Shown: positions 8,473 to 18,025, numbered from the stretch's first letter. The stretch: DNA of 50,855 nt from an uncultured Verrucomicrobiota bacterium (GCA_946624575.1 CAMOSH010000006.1:1-50855), one strand, 5' to 3'. Numbers and translations: made by a program. The notes: generated by a model from the letters alone, not told the origin.

Positions 8473-9228
8473 TTAGAAGTAGCCGCCCTTGTCGATGATT
8501 TCGGAAATCGTGTCGCCCTGGCGCACCCAGGAGAAGATGTCGATTTCGTTTTTCTCGATTCCCTCCGCGCGAAGAAGCACGTCGTACGCGATTTCGCGTG
8601 GGATGCACAGCACGCCGTCGATGTCGCCGAAGATGATGTCGCCCGGGCGTACCGTCACCTTGCCGATCTTCACGGGAACCTGGTAGTGCGTGATCATGCA
8701 ACGCCCGAGGGACCCGTTTGAAGTGCGGTACCGGTAGAACACCGGGAAATCCTGCTCCAGTATCTGCTTGGTGTCGCGAATGCCGCCGGCGATGACCGCG
8801 CCGCGGATGCCCTTGGTCTTGGCCGTCGCGGTCATCACACCGCCCCAGAGGCTCGCCTCGACGTCCGACGACGTGTCCCACACGACGACGCCGTCCGGCT
8901 TGAATTCGTCGAGCATCTGCGCGCGGAACGTCATTTCGCCCTCGATCATGACGTTGGGAGCGCTCTTCACGGTAAACGCCTCGCCGCAGACCGTCATCTG
9001 GTCGCGCAGCGGCATGATGTCGCTCGGCAGGTTCTGGTCGAGCAGCGTCAGTTCGCGCATGACGTCGTTGATGCAGCCCGTGTAGAGCCGTTCGTAGCGT
9101 TCGCAGAGTTCCTTGACCGGAATCGGGAACTTGTTGTCGGGAATGGACTGGCGCTTGGCGATCAGTCGGTCGAGCTTCATGAGACCGGCCTCTTTGGCCT
9201 TGGTTCGCATGTCTGCAAGTGATGGCAT
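8473..9228 (-). CDS. RraA-family protein, probable HMG/CHA-type class II aldolase
   Basis: The 251-residue protein carries the RraA/HMG-aldolase core: WGGVMTATAKTKGIRGAVIAG followed by GIRD with Arg151 and Asp152, the substrate- and metal-binding pair of these aldolases. It is longer than plain RraA (about 160 residues) because of an N-terminal helical extension, as in demethylmenaquinone-methyltransferase-like family members. The Met at 9228 has AAAGGA upstream and was preferred to a start 48 bp earlier. The last gene of an IclR, dehydratase, SDR, aldolase series, it probably performs retro-aldol cleavage of a 2-keto-3-deoxy or diketo-deoxy sugar acid to pyruvate and an aldehyde. The substrate is inferred from context. 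Confidence 0.8.
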   Translation of the reverse strand: MPSLADMRTKAKEAGLMKLDRLIAKRQSIPDNKFPIPVKELCERYERLYTGCINDVMRELTLLDQNLPSDIMPLRDQMTVCGEAFTVKSAPNVMIEGEMTFRAQMLDEFKPDGVVVWDTSSDVEASLWGGVMTATAKTKGIRGAVIAGGIRDTKQILEQDFPVFYRYRTSNGSLGRCMITHYQVPVKIGKVTVRPGDIIFGDIDGVLCIPREIAYDVLLRAEGIEKNEIDIFSWVRQGDTISEIIDKGGYF

Positions 9229-9297
9229 GTTGAATTCCTTTCGTTGTGAATCGTGGTTTGACGCCGGCCGTCGCAAGCCGGCAGTGGAAAGTCGCGG

Positions 9298-10047
9298 CTA
9301 AAGGGACATACCGCCATCGACGGAAATGTCCGCCCCGGTGACGTACGAACACGCATCGGAGCAAAGAGCGAGGACGATTCCGGCGCAGTCCTCCGAAGTC
9401 CCGAACCGTTTGGCCGGGATGCTTTCGCGCAGCGGTTCGGCGAAGGACGGGTCAGAGAGGACCTTGGCGTTGCGGTCAGTGGCGATCACGCCCGGGGTGA
9501 CGGTGTTGACCGTGACCCCGCGCGCGGCCCATTCCCTGGCCGCCGTGAGCATCAGGTTCTTCTGCGCGGCCTTGGTGGCCGCGTAGATCGCCAGCCGCGG
9601 CGCGGGATGCCCCTGGTTGACGCTGCCTATGGAAACGATACGCCCCCAGCCTTTTTCGGCCATGGCCGGCCCCAGCAGTCGCACCAGCTGAAACGAAGAA
9701 CGCAGGTTGGTGCGGACCATGCGGCTGAACTCGTCATCGTCGAAATCCTCGATTTTGCCATAGCTCTGGACCGAGGCGTTCAGCACCAGGATGTCGGGAC
9801 GGTCGGACTCGGCCGCAAGTCTGCGGACTTCGACCGAGTCGCCCAAATCGCCGACGATCTTCCGAGCCTCCATCCCCTCCGCCTGAGCCGCGGCTACCGT
9901 GTCGCGCAGCGCGCCCGAATCGGATGCGCCGTGAAAGATCACCGCCGCGCCCGCACGGCCCAGCGCCATCGCAACGGCACGCCCGATGCCACGGGACGAA
10001 CCGGTCACAAGCGCGGTTTTGCCTGAAATGTCGAATGGTTCGTTCAT
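9298..10047 (-). CDS. SDR-family oxidoreductase (probable sugar-acid dehydrogenase)
   Basis: This classical 249-residue short-chain dehydrogenase has the TGSSRGIG dinucleotide-binding loop at residues 15-22, catalytic Asn114, Ser142, Tyr155 and Lys159 (YAATK), and the C-terminal ISVDGGMSL typical of FabG-like enzymes. TAGGAG lies 7 nt before the ATG and overlaps the stop of the upstream dehydratase gene, a coupled arrangement. Between an enolase-superfamily dehydratase and an RraA-type aldolase, it most likely oxidizes a 2-keto-3-deoxy sugar acid, as L-2-keto-3-deoxyfuconate or rhamnonate dehydrogenases do in non-phosphorylative pathways. Cofactor preference and exact substrate cannot be fixed from sequence. 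Confidence 0.88.
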   Translation of the reverse strand: MNEPFDISGKTALVTGSSRGIGRAVAMALGRAGAAVIFHGASDSGALRDTVAAAQAEGMEARKIVGDLGDSVEVRRLAAESDRPDILVLNASVQSYGKIEDFDDDEFSRMVRTNLRSSFQLVRLLGPAMAEKGWGRIVSIGSVNQGHPAPRLAIYAATKAAQKNLMLTAAREWAARGVTVNTVTPGVIATDRNAKVLSDPSFAEPLRESIPAKRFGTSEDCAGIVLALCSDACSYVTGADISVDGGMSL

Positions 10048-10056
10048 GCTTCGCTC

Positions 10057-11367
10057 CTACGACCACCTGCGGTCGTTCGCCCATTCCTTGTTCCACTCGT
10101 CGGTGGGGGTCCAGGGTTCCGGGAAGTCCGAATGAGCCTTCTCGCGGATCAGCGCCTCGTTGAGGGACTCGATGCCGAGTCCGGGCGCGTCGGGCACCGG
10201 AACAAAGCCGTTCTCGATCCGGAACGCCGGCTCGACCAGGTCCTTCCACCACGGCACGTCCACCGAATGGATTTCCAGCGCGACGAAATTGCGCGTCGCC
10301 GCCGCGACATGCACCGCCGCCATCGCCGCGATCGGGCTCTCCGCCATGTGGATGTTCATCTGGACGCCGCGCTCTTCGGCGTAGTCGCCGACGCGCTTGG
10401 TCTCGGCGATGCCGCCCGCGGTGAGCAGGTCGGGATGGACCACCGCCAGGGCGCCGCTGTCCAGCAACGGCTTGAAGGAGTTCAGCAGATAGATGTCCTC
10501 GCCCGTGCCGAGCGGGACGCTCGTGGCGGCGTGGAGCTGCTTCCACATTTCAGTCTGCTGCCACGGCAGCGCGTCCTCCATCCACGAAAGGTTGTACTTT
10601 TCCAGGCGGCGCCCAAGGCGTATGCAGTCTTCGAGCGGGATGTGGCCCAGATGGTCGATCGCAAGCGGGATTTCGTACCCGACCTCCTCGCGGCATTCGC
10701 GAAGGTACCCTTCGAGGAAATCCAGACCGCGCTCGGTCACGTGGATGCCGGTGAGGAAGTGCTCCGTGTTGAAAAGGTCGTACGCCTCGCCGCGCATCGC
10801 GCGCGGGTCGATCGAGCCGTGCGGGGTCTTGACGGCGTGCTTGAGGCGACGCATGTCGTCGAGGAATCCCACTGGAGCGCAGAGCGCGCCGGGAACGTCC
10901 ATCAGCAGTTCGATGCCGAGGTCCATCTTCAGATAGGTGTAGCCCTGCGCGACGCGCTCCTTGAGCGCGCGGCCCATGTCGCGACCGCCGCCTTCGCTGT
11001 CGGTGTCGCAGTAGACGCGCACCCTGTCGCGGAACTTGCCGCCTAGCAGCTGCCACACCGGAACGCCCCAGAACTTGCCAGCGATGTCCCAGCAGGCCAG
11101 CTCGATCGCGCACACTCCGCCAGCCTGGCGCGAGTCGCCGCCGAACTGCCGCACGCGGCGGAACACCTTTTCGACGTTGAGTGGATTCTCGCCGAGAATG
11201 CGGCTCTTGAGCATCGCGGCGTACGTGCGGGACGACGCGTCGCGCACTTCGCCGTAGCCGACGAGTCCTTCCTGGTTCGTGTAGAGCTTGACGAGCGTGC
11301 AGCGCTTCGGGGCGCCGTCGATGTCGGCAAAACGGATGTCGGTGATTTTGAGTTCCGATGGATTCAT
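10057..11367 (-). CDS. Enolase-superfamily (mandelate racemase/muconate lactonizing enzyme) sugar-acid dehydratase
   Basis: The 436-residue protein has the N-terminal capping domain and a TIM barrel with the expected metal ligands: Asp238 (IDHLGH), Glu264 (MEDA) and Glu290 (GEDIY). Lys147 lies in YLKMD, and His340 (MNIHMAESP) is at the C-terminal barrel position typical of galactonate/mannonate-dehydratase subgroups. It should abstract the alpha proton of a sugar acid and eliminate water to give a 2-keto-3-deoxy acid. Its ATG overlaps the IclR stop as ATGA at 11364-11367, which fixes the start and implies translational coupling. Assignment to the MR/MLE superfamily is firm; substrate specificity is not. 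Confidence 0.9.
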   Translation of the reverse strand: MNPSELKITDIRFADIDGAPKRCTLVKLYTNQEGLVGYGEVRDASSRTYAAMLKSRILGENPLNVEKVFRRVRQFGGDSRQAGGVCAIELACWDIAGKFWGVPVWQLLGGKFRDRVRVYCDTDSEGGGRDMGRALKERVAQGYTYLKMDLGIELLMDVPGALCAPVGFLDDMRRLKHAVKTPHGSIDPRAMRGEAYDLFNTEHFLTGIHVTERGLDFLEGYLRECREEVGYEIPLAIDHLGHIPLEDCIRLGRRLEKYNLSWMEDALPWQQTEMWKQLHAATSVPLGTGEDIYLLNSFKPLLDSGALAVVHPDLLTAGGIAETKRVGDYAEERGVQMNIHMAESPIAAMAAVHVAAATRNFVALEIHSVDVPWWKDLVEPAFRIENGFVPVPDAPGLGIESLNEALIREKAHSDFPEPWTPTDEWNKEWANDRRWS

Positions 11368-12140
11368 TGTCGTGTAGGTTTTGTCTTGGGAAAGCTGCAT
11401 TCGGCGGCGGCCGAGAGAAGCAGTTCGACCAGCGCGGGATCGGTCGCCCTGGCCGACGGCACCACGAACGTCAGCGCACCGGCGACGGACCCGGACGAGT
11501 CGCGCACCGGAGCCGACATCGCGGCAATCGGCCAGTCGAGGATCTTGGGCCTGTGGCACCAGCCCTTAGAGTGCAGGTCCGCAAGCGCCGCTCGCAGAAA
11601 CCTTATGTCGGTCTGGCTCGTGCCGGACTCGGCGAACACCGACGAAACCGCGCTTTCGTCAAGATCCGCCAGCAGCGCCGCGCCGGAGGAGCCTTCGACG
11701 AGGGCGAACTCCGCGCCTTCCCGCCCGGTGGTCTGCACCTGGCTGGCAGGCTCGGCGCGCGCCAGCACCAGCTGGCGCATCCCCCGCCGCACAGAAAACT
11801 TGCAGCCGATACCGTGCCGCGCCGCGATGCGATGCATCACGACGCGCGCCCGTTCCACGACCGACGCCGGATCGCCAAGCACCGATGCCACCGGGAAAAG
11901 TCCGCCGCCGGAAAGCTTCCAGCGCCCGCGGCTCTCCTTGCGCACCCACCCGCGCACCGCCAGCGAACGCAGAATCCGGTAGCACGTGCTGGTGGAGACG
12001 GACGCGCGCCGCGCGAGCTCAGCCTGCGAAAGTCCTTCGCCTCCGTTGCCGGCAAGCGTCTCGACTATCTCCGCCGCCGCAAGGACCGACGGTATCGCGT
12101 GGCTCAATTCCGCGCCGATGACTTTGGTCGATGTTGACAT
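11364..12140 (-). CDS. IclR-family transcriptional regulator
   Basis: The 258-residue protein has an N-terminal winged helix-turn-helix (LSQAELARRASVSTSTCYRI, about residues 37-56) and the C-terminal IclR effector domain. It heads the sugar-acid operon, and its TGA overlaps the dehydratase start. Upstream lies a strong minus-strand promoter (12192-12220), and beyond it AT-rich repeats (12228-12263) that would suit an IclR dimer or tetramer site between the two divergent promoters. It therefore probably controls its own operon and the divergent GH127-nagA-tmk genes, using a pathway intermediate as effector. No Shine-Dalgarno is evident before the ATG at 12140. Confidence 0.9.
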   Translation of the reverse strand: MSTSTKVIGAELSHAIPSVLAAAEIVETLAGNGGEGLSQAELARRASVSTSTCYRILRSLAVRGWVRKESRGRWKLSGGGLFPVASVLGDPASVVERARVVMHRIAARHGIGCKFSVRRGMRQLVLARAEPASQVQTTGREGAEFALVEGSSGAALLADLDESAVSSVFAESGTSQTDIRFLRAALADLHSKGWCHRPKILDWPIAAMSAPVRDSSGSVAGALTFVVPSARATDPALVELLLSAAAECSFPKTKPTRQ

Positions 12141-12191
12141 TTCGCAATTGTGTGTGATGCGCGGCGGCCACTGCGCGCCCCGTGCCCCGGA

Positions 12192-12220
12192 ATCCTATCC
12201 GCCAAGCTCGGCGGTGTCAA
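12192..12220 (-). promoter_or_regulatory. Promoter of the IclR/sugar-acid operon
   Basis: On the minus strand TTGACA (12220-12215) and TAGGAT (12197-12192) are spaced 17 bp apart, a near-perfect sigma70 promoter. The spacer contains the inverted repeat CCGCC, 6 nt, GGCGG at 12199-12214, which could be a regulator site. Confidence 0.7.
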
Positions 12221-12227
12221 TTGCTTC

Positions 12228-12263
12228 GTTCAAATGTTCACAATTGAATGTTCAAATGAGAAC
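12228..12263. promoter_or_regulatory. Operator-like repeats between divergent promoters
   Basis: GTTCAAATG occurs at 12228-12236 and again at 12250-12258, 22 bp apart (about two helical turns). AATGTTCA occurs at 12233-12240 and 12247-12254. The second copy is part of the inverted repeat GTTC, 6 nt, GAAC (12250-12263). The AT-rich block stands out from the GC-rich surroundings and sits just upstream of the IclR promoter, about 30 bp from the -35 of the divergent promoter. An IclR binding site is the simplest reading. Confidence 0.5.
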
Positions 12264-12291
12264 AAAGTGAAAAAAGAAAATCGCGCGGCCC

Positions 12292-12321
12292 TTGCCTTGC
12301 CGCCGGGGCCGGGGGTATGAT
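12292..12321 (+). promoter_or_regulatory. Candidate promoter for the GH127-nagA-tmk operon
   Basis: TTGCCT (12292-12297) and TATGAT (12316-12321) are 18 bp apart. Transcription would begin near 12328. This rules out a translation start at the ATG at 12317, which lies inside the -10 box, and supports the start at 12395. Confidence 0.45.
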
Positions 12322-12394
12322 TGCGCGCCGTGCCACGGGGCTCAATGCGGCGGCTCCGCGCGCGACGAAAACAAACCGACGGATTTCACGCACG

Positions 12395-14107
12395 ATGAAA
12401 GACAGATACAAGCACTTCGACCCTCGCGCGATGGCTGAGCGTTCGCTCAACTACCTCACGCGAATGACGGACCCGGCCAACGACCACCTGCCCTACTGGC
12501 TGATCCTTCCAAACAAGAAGCCGGCCGAAGCCGCGCATTGCAGGGTTGACGACGCTGAACTGGTCGCCTCCTGGTACGAGGGACTCGACGCGACGATGAA
12601 AATCCTCGGCGACGGCCGCGGCGCGGACGTCCTGGCGTCGTTCCGCAGGTTTCTTCTCCGCTCATGGGGCCCTGCCGGCCTGCGCTACCACGAGAAATAC
12701 CCGTGGACTCACACGATGCACTCCTCGTTCCACGAAATGGGGTACGTGCTTTCCGCACTCGACCGCATACTGCGCAACGACCCGGACGATGCCGAAACCG
12801 AAAAGCGCACGGCGGGGCTCGTCCGCGGAATGCGCAAACTCGTGATCGAACGAAAGGTGCGCACATTCTGGTCCGGCGACTTCACCGAAACCTGGGCCGA
12901 CTACGAGTTTCCCAACGACGTGTACCTGCTCGACGGCGGATTCGACCTGTCGCGCCACACCGGGCGCGGCGAGCAGTGCATCCGCAACGCCGTGGTGATG
13001 GAAGGCCTCGCCGACCGCTACGCGGCTACGGGGGACGAAGTGGCGCTTGACCTCGCGTCCGGGCTCGCGGCCTCGCTTCTGGGCCAGTCGCGCTACTTCA
13101 ACTGGAAGCGCGAATTCATGGGCCACGTGCATTCCTCCGTGTGGGTGGCTGTCGGCCTCGCGAAGCTCTCGCGCTTCACTGGCGACAAGCGCCAGCTGGA
13201 CGCGGCCAAGGGCATCTACGACTACGCTCGCTCCCTCTCCTCCTCGTTCGGCTGGGTCCCCGAATACGCGCAGTGGCACCCCATGACGGAAGAGCACTGC
13301 GAGACGTGCTGCATCAAGGACATGATCGCGTGCGCCCGCGAACTCGTGCGCTCCGGGTACCCGGAATACTGGGAGGACATCAACCTGTTCGCCCGCAACC
13401 AGCTCGCGGAAAACCAGATCGACAGCGCGACGTACGTCGTGTGCGACAACTCCAAGCCGGACTCGCCAGACGGCTCGATCACGTACCACGACATCGGCGG
13501 CAGGATGATCGGCGGCTTCACGGGCGGTTCGCTCCCGAACAGCATCTCGATCAGCAAGTTCCGCTCCATCGCCGGCTGCTGCGGCGGCACCGCCCCGCAG
13601 GCGCTTCAGATCGTCTGGGAGTCCGCTGTCACGAAGGAAAAAGGCGGCATCTACGCTGTGAACATTCCGCTTGACCGCGAAACAACAGAATGGAAGCTCG
13701 CCTCGCGCTACCCGGACGAGGGAAGCGTCGCGCTGACCCTCAAGCGCGCCGGTCGCGCCGCGTTCCGCAAATACAAGTACATGGGGCGCAACCCGAAGCT
13801 CTTCGTGGACGGAGTTGAAACGCCGTTCGAGGAGAAGGACGGACTGCTCGTGTCGCCGCGCCTCGCGAAGGGCCAGACCGCGGAGCTGCGCCACACGGTG
13901 CGCACGGTCACCAGGCCAGAACACGTCGCGGGCCGCATCTACAAGCCGGTCTGGCGCGGACCGGACGTGATCGACATCTCGCCCCGCGGCGAACACCTGC
14001 GACTCTACCAGCGCGACTTGACGAAACGGCCGTACATGCCGAAGCCGTCCGACGTGACGAGCGTGACGGCGGCCAACTACGGCCCCACTCAGCAGAAGAG
14101 GACCTAA
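12395..14107 (+). CDS. GH127-like glycoside hydrolase (beta-L-arabinofuranosidase family, DUF1680-like)
   Basis: The 570-residue protein has the alternating helix pattern of an (alpha/alpha)6 barrel. It also carries the cysteine-glutamate zinc-site pattern of GH127 enzymes: Glu303-Thr-Cys305-Cys306 in EEHCETCCIKD, and Cys395-Cys396 in SIAGCCGGTAPQ. In characterized GH127 members an E-x-C pair and a CC pair bind zinc, and one cysteine acts as nucleophile. The C-terminal third looks beta-rich. No signal peptide is seen, so it should be cytoplasmic. It is divergent from the IclR operon and followed by nagA (30 bp) and tmk. The true family could be a GH127 relative (GH142 or GH146), and the substrate may not be arabinofuranoside. 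Confidence 0.7.
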   Translation: MKDRYKHFDPRAMAERSLNYLTRMTDPANDHLPYWLILPNKKPAEAAHCRVDDAELVASWYEGLDATMKILGDGRGADVLASFRRFLLRSWGPAGLRYHEKYPWTHTMHSSFHEMGYVLSALDRILRNDPDDAETEKRTAGLVRGMRKLVIERKVRTFWSGDFTETWADYEFPNDVYLLDGGFDLSRHTGRGEQCIRNAVVMEGLADRYAATGDEVALDLASGLAASLLGQSRYFNWKREFMGHVHSSVWVAVGLAKLSRFTGDKRQLDAAKGIYDYARSLSSSFGWVPEYAQWHPMTEEHCETCCIKDMIACARELVRSGYPEYWEDINLFARNQLAENQIDSATYVVCDNSKPDSPDGSITYHDIGGRMIGGFTGGSLPNSISISKFRSIAGCCGGTAPQALQIVWESAVTKEKGGIYAVNIPLDRETTEWKLASRYPDEGSVALTLKRAGRAAFRKYKYMGRNPKLFVDGVETPFEEKDGLLVSPRLAKGQTAELRHTVRTVTRPEHVAGRIYKPVWRGPDVIDISPRGEHLRLYQRDLTKRPYMPKPSDVTSVTAANYGPTQQKRT

Positions 14108-14137
14108 GCGCGATTCGCGAACATCAGAGGAAAACCG

Positions 14138-15289
14138 ATGAAAAAACTTGTAAACGTGCGCGTCGGCGGCAGGGTGCGGTCGATCGTCTTCGAGGGCGAC
14201 AGGATCGCCGCAGTGGAGGAAGGCGCCCTTCCGGCGGCGCCGGGCGACATCGACGGCGGCGGTGCCATCGCGACGCCAGGGCTAGTCGACATCCATGCGC
14301 ACGGCTGCATCGGCCGCGACACCATGGAGGCCGACTTCGCCGAAATGGCGGCCTGGCGCGCGGCCAGGGGCACGACGACATGGCTGCCCACGACCATGAC
14401 CTGCTTCCGCGAAGATCTGGAACGCGTTGCCGCCGCTTCGCGCGACGTGCCGGGCGCCCGCCTGCCCGGAATCCACCTCGAAGGACCGCACATCGCGAAA
14501 TCGCGCAAGGGCGCCCAGAACGAGGAGTGCATACGGCCGCCGGATCTCGACGAGCTGCGCGCGCTTCGCCCCGCCGCGCTACGCGTCACGATTGCCCCGG
14601 AGCTTCCCGGCGCGCTCGAATACATCCGCGGCGCCGCCGCCATGGGCGTCTCCGTCTCGCTCGGCCACACGGACGCGACTTTCGAACAGGCCTGCGCAGC
14701 GTTCGACGCCGGAGCATCGAGCCTCACGCACACGTTCAACGCGATGCCCGGACTAGGGCACCGCGCCCCGGGTCCCGTCGGCGCGGCAATGGAAAAGGGC
14801 GCGTTCGTGGAACTGATATGCGACGGATTCCATGTCATGGGACCAGTCGTGAAAATCCTCTACAAGGCATTCGGCCCCGACCGAGTCGTATTCGTGTCAG
14901 ACAGCATCCGCCCCGCCGGCGCCCCCGAAGGGCGCTACGATTGCGGCGGCCTGGACGTCTTTCTAAAAAACGGCGAGGCCCGGCTGGCGGACGGCACGGT
15001 GGCCGGCTCCGTTGCGACGCTCTGGCAGTGCGTGGAAAAGGCCGTTTCGTTCGGAATACCCTTTGATGACGCAATACGCATGGCCACGGAAACTCCGGCA
15101 CGCGCCGCTGGGCTCGACGCCGGCGTCATCGCGCCGGGACGTCCGGCCGACGTGCTGCTCGTGGACGACTCCGGCGACGCCCCGCGGTTGCGCGCGGTGA
15201 TCCTGCGCGGAGAGGTCTATGCCCGCGACGGCGAACCCATTGCGCAGGGAGCGGGCGATTCCTCCGCCGTGCCTTCAACCGGAGCATGA
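14138..15289 (+). CDS. nagA: N-acetylglucosamine-6-phosphate deacetylase
   Basis: NagA removes acetate from GlcNAc-6-phosphate to give glucosamine-6-phosphate, feeding glycolysis or recycling amino sugars into the GlmM branch. The 383-residue amidohydrolase shows PGLVDIHAHG (the HxH pair), HLEGPHIAKSRKGA (metal-ligand Glu), SLGHTDA, LTHTFNAM and VFVSDSI (catalytic Asp), all in standard order. AGAGGA precedes the ATG at good spacing. It follows the GH127-like gene and overlaps tmk by ATGA. No nagB is visible nearby, so the product may pass directly to the glm pathway. Confidence 0.95.
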   Translation: MKKLVNVRVGGRVRSIVFEGDRIAAVEEGALPAAPGDIDGGGAIATPGLVDIHAHGCIGRDTMEADFAEMAAWRAARGTTTWLPTTMTCFREDLERVAAASRDVPGARLPGIHLEGPHIAKSRKGAQNEECIRPPDLDELRALRPAALRVTIAPELPGALEYIRGAAAMGVSVSLGHTDATFEQACAAFDAGASSLTHTFNAMPGLGHRAPGPVGAAMEKGAFVELICDGFHVMGPVVKILYKAFGPDRVVFVSDSIRPAGAPEGRYDCGGLDVFLKNGEARLADGTVAGSVATLWQCVEKAVSFGIPFDDAIRMATETPARAAGLDAGVIAPGRPADVLLVDDSGDAPRLRAVILRGEVYARDGEPIAQGAGDSSAVPSTGA

Positions 15290-15951
15290 ACATGTCATCC
15301 AGCATTGAAACGACGGCTGGGCGGCGCGGTCGCCTCGTGACGTTCGAGGGGCCGGAGGGCGGCGGCAAGACGACGCAGGCTCGCTTTCTCGCGGAGGCGC
15401 TGCGCGAAGCGGGGCTGACCGTCCTCACGACCCGCGAGCCCGGCGGCACTCCGCTCGGGGAGATCGTTAGGAAGATTCTCCAGAACGACCTGGCCGGCGA
15501 GGCGCCGTGCGACGCCGCAGAGGCGCTTCTCTTCTGCGCGTCGCGGGCGCAGCTCTGCCGCAACGTGATCGCGCCGGCGCTTGAACGCGGCGAATGGGTC
15601 GTTCTCGACCGGTTCACCGACTCCACTCTGGCGTATCAGGGCTACGGGCGCGGCTTTTCCGTGGACACGCTCCGGACGCTGAACGAGTTTGCGACGGGGG
15701 AGGTCAAGCCAGACCTGACGATCCTTCTCGACATTCCCGTGAAGGACGGCCTCTCCCGCGCGCTGGCGCGCTCCGGCTCCAAGGACCGAATCGAAAGCGC
15801 GCCGACGGAGTTCCACGAGCGCCTTCGCGGCGGATACCTCGAACTTGCCGCGTCGGAACCGGAACGCTTCGAGACGATTAGCGCCGCCGGAACCCCGGAC
15901 GAGGTGCGCGCCCGCGTGCGCGACGCGGTTCGCCGCCACCTTGGCATCTGA
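15286..15951 (+). CDS. tmk: Thymidylate kinase
   Basis: Tmk phosphorylates dTMP to dTDP in the cytoplasm. The 221-residue protein has the P-loop GPEGGGKTT at about residues 22-30, the DR(F/Y) motif in VVLDRFTDSTLAYQG, and the LID region RALARSGSKDRIE. The start is taken from the ATGA overlap with nagA (15286-15289); a second in-frame ATG lies 6 bp later. About 14 residues precede the conserved core, slightly more than usual. Coupling of an essential nucleotide kinase to an amino-sugar gene looks like operon convenience, not a pathway link. A bidirectional terminator follows. Confidence 0.95.
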   Translation: MNMSSSIETTAGRRGRLVTFEGPEGGGKTTQARFLAEALREAGLTVLTTREPGGTPLGEIVRKILQNDLAGEAPCDAAEALLFCASRAQLCRNVIAPALERGEWVVLDRFTDSTLAYQGYGRGFSVDTLRTLNEFATGEVKPDLTILLDIPVKDGLSRALARSGSKDRIESAPTEFHERLRGGYLELAASEPERFETISAAGTPDEVRARVRDAVRRHLGI

Positions 15952-16000
15952 GGCGAGGCCGCGCCGGCCGCACCGCCGTTGATGGAGGGGCGGCCGGGCA

Positions 16001-16047
16001 AAAAAAATCCCGCGACGACGGCGCGTTCGCCGGTCGTCGCGGATTTT
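16001..16047. terminator. Bidirectional Rho-independent terminator
   Basis: Arms at 16010-16023 and 16028-16042 form a GC-rich stem with one bulged base and a 4-nt loop. An A7 run precedes the left arm and TTTT follows the right arm, extending the pairing. It can terminate tmk on the plus strand and the convergent glycogen-binding protein gene on the minus strand. Confidence 0.85.
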
Positions 16048-16067
16048 CTTGGCGGCTAACGCGACCG

Positions 16068-16436
16068 TCAGACACGCAGGACGCTGTTGAGCGTTCCGAG
16101 GCCGTTCTGCGTCCAGTCCCTGTCGGGATCGGGATCGAGAGTCCAGACACCGTTGATCACGAACTTGTATTCGTAGATTCCGGGCAGGAGCGCCACGGTC
16201 GCGCTGTAGACGCCATTGCCGGCCTTGTCGACCATGCGCAACGCGGCGGGGTCCCAGTTGTTGAACGAACCGGCCAGGAAGACCGTGGATCCGGGATCCG
16301 CCTGGACAGTTATGACCTTGCGCTCAGGCTTGGGGCCAGCGGGGCGCGCGGTGCGTTTCGCGACGGTTGCGGCCTTCGCCGCCGCCGCACGGCGGACGGG
16401 AGCCTTCTTGGTCGCGGTAGCTGTTTGCTTTTTCAT
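16068..16436 (-). CDS. Glycogen-binding (AMPK-beta/CBM48-like) protein with a basic Ala/Lys-rich tail
   Basis: This small protein (122 residues from the chosen start) has a C-terminal early-set/CBM48 domain of about 80 residues: VFLAGSFNNWDP, a strand pair ending in GIYEYKFVINGVW, and LDPDPD with a final Asn. These are the AMPK-beta glycogen-binding signatures. The first 40 residues are almost all Ala, Lys, Arg, Thr and Pro, like bacterial histone-H1-like tails. No enzyme domain or signal peptide is present. The Met at 16436 has GGAG 9 nt upstream; a Met at 16451 is also possible. It is divergent from pgk and convergent with tmk across a shared terminator. A scaffold or sensor role on storage glucan is inferred, and fits glgP elsewhere in the window. 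Confidence 0.8.
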   Translation of the reverse strand: MKKQTATATKKAPVRRAAAAKAATVAKRTARPAGPKPERKVITVQADPGSTVFLAGSFNNWDPAALRMVDKAGNGVYSATVALLPGIYEYKFVINGVWTLDPDPDRDWTQNGLGTLNSVLRV

Positions 16437-16589
16437 CTTTGCATTCTCCATATCGTTGTGGGTTGATTCCAAACGAAAAACCGGCGGCGCCCAACCGCGC
16501 CGCACACTCCTGCACCCGCAGGAGGGGCGCGGAGTCTATGCCAAAGCCCTTTCTTGTGCAAGCGAAATAACGCAAATGCTTGCGGGGGC

Positions 16590-16618
16590 TTTCATTGTCG
16601 GCCGGTTTCTGGTAGTAT
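16590..16618 (+). promoter_or_regulatory. Candidate pgk promoter
   Basis: TAGTAT at 16613-16618 matches the window's recurrent TAGNAT -10 pattern. The -35 match (TTTCAT at 16590-16595, 17 bp spacing) is poor. Expected position: about 60 bp before pgk. Confidence 0.3.
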
Positions 16619-16679
16619 CCGCGCCCGTTTTCACAAACAACACAGGCCGCCGCACAGGCGGCGTCAACGCAAAAAAAAG

Positions 16680-17945
<1,266 letters not shown>

Positions 17946-17980
17946 CAGCGTCCAGCGCGCGCTGCGCGCGATTCGCGACC

Positions 17981-18025
17981 GCAATGCCCCGTACCGTCCT
18001 TTCGGTGCGGGGCGTTGCCTTTTTT
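17981..18025 (+). terminator. Rho-independent terminator of pgk
   Basis: A 15-bp stem (17981-17995 with 18004-18018, including two G-U pairs) is followed directly by TTTTTT at 18020-18025, 36 bp after the pgk stop codon. Confidence 0.9.

Noticed and set aside
12317-12394. Upstream ATG start for the GH127-like gene
   Set aside because: The ATG is inside a TATGAT -10 box, and the added 26 residues show no conservation pattern.
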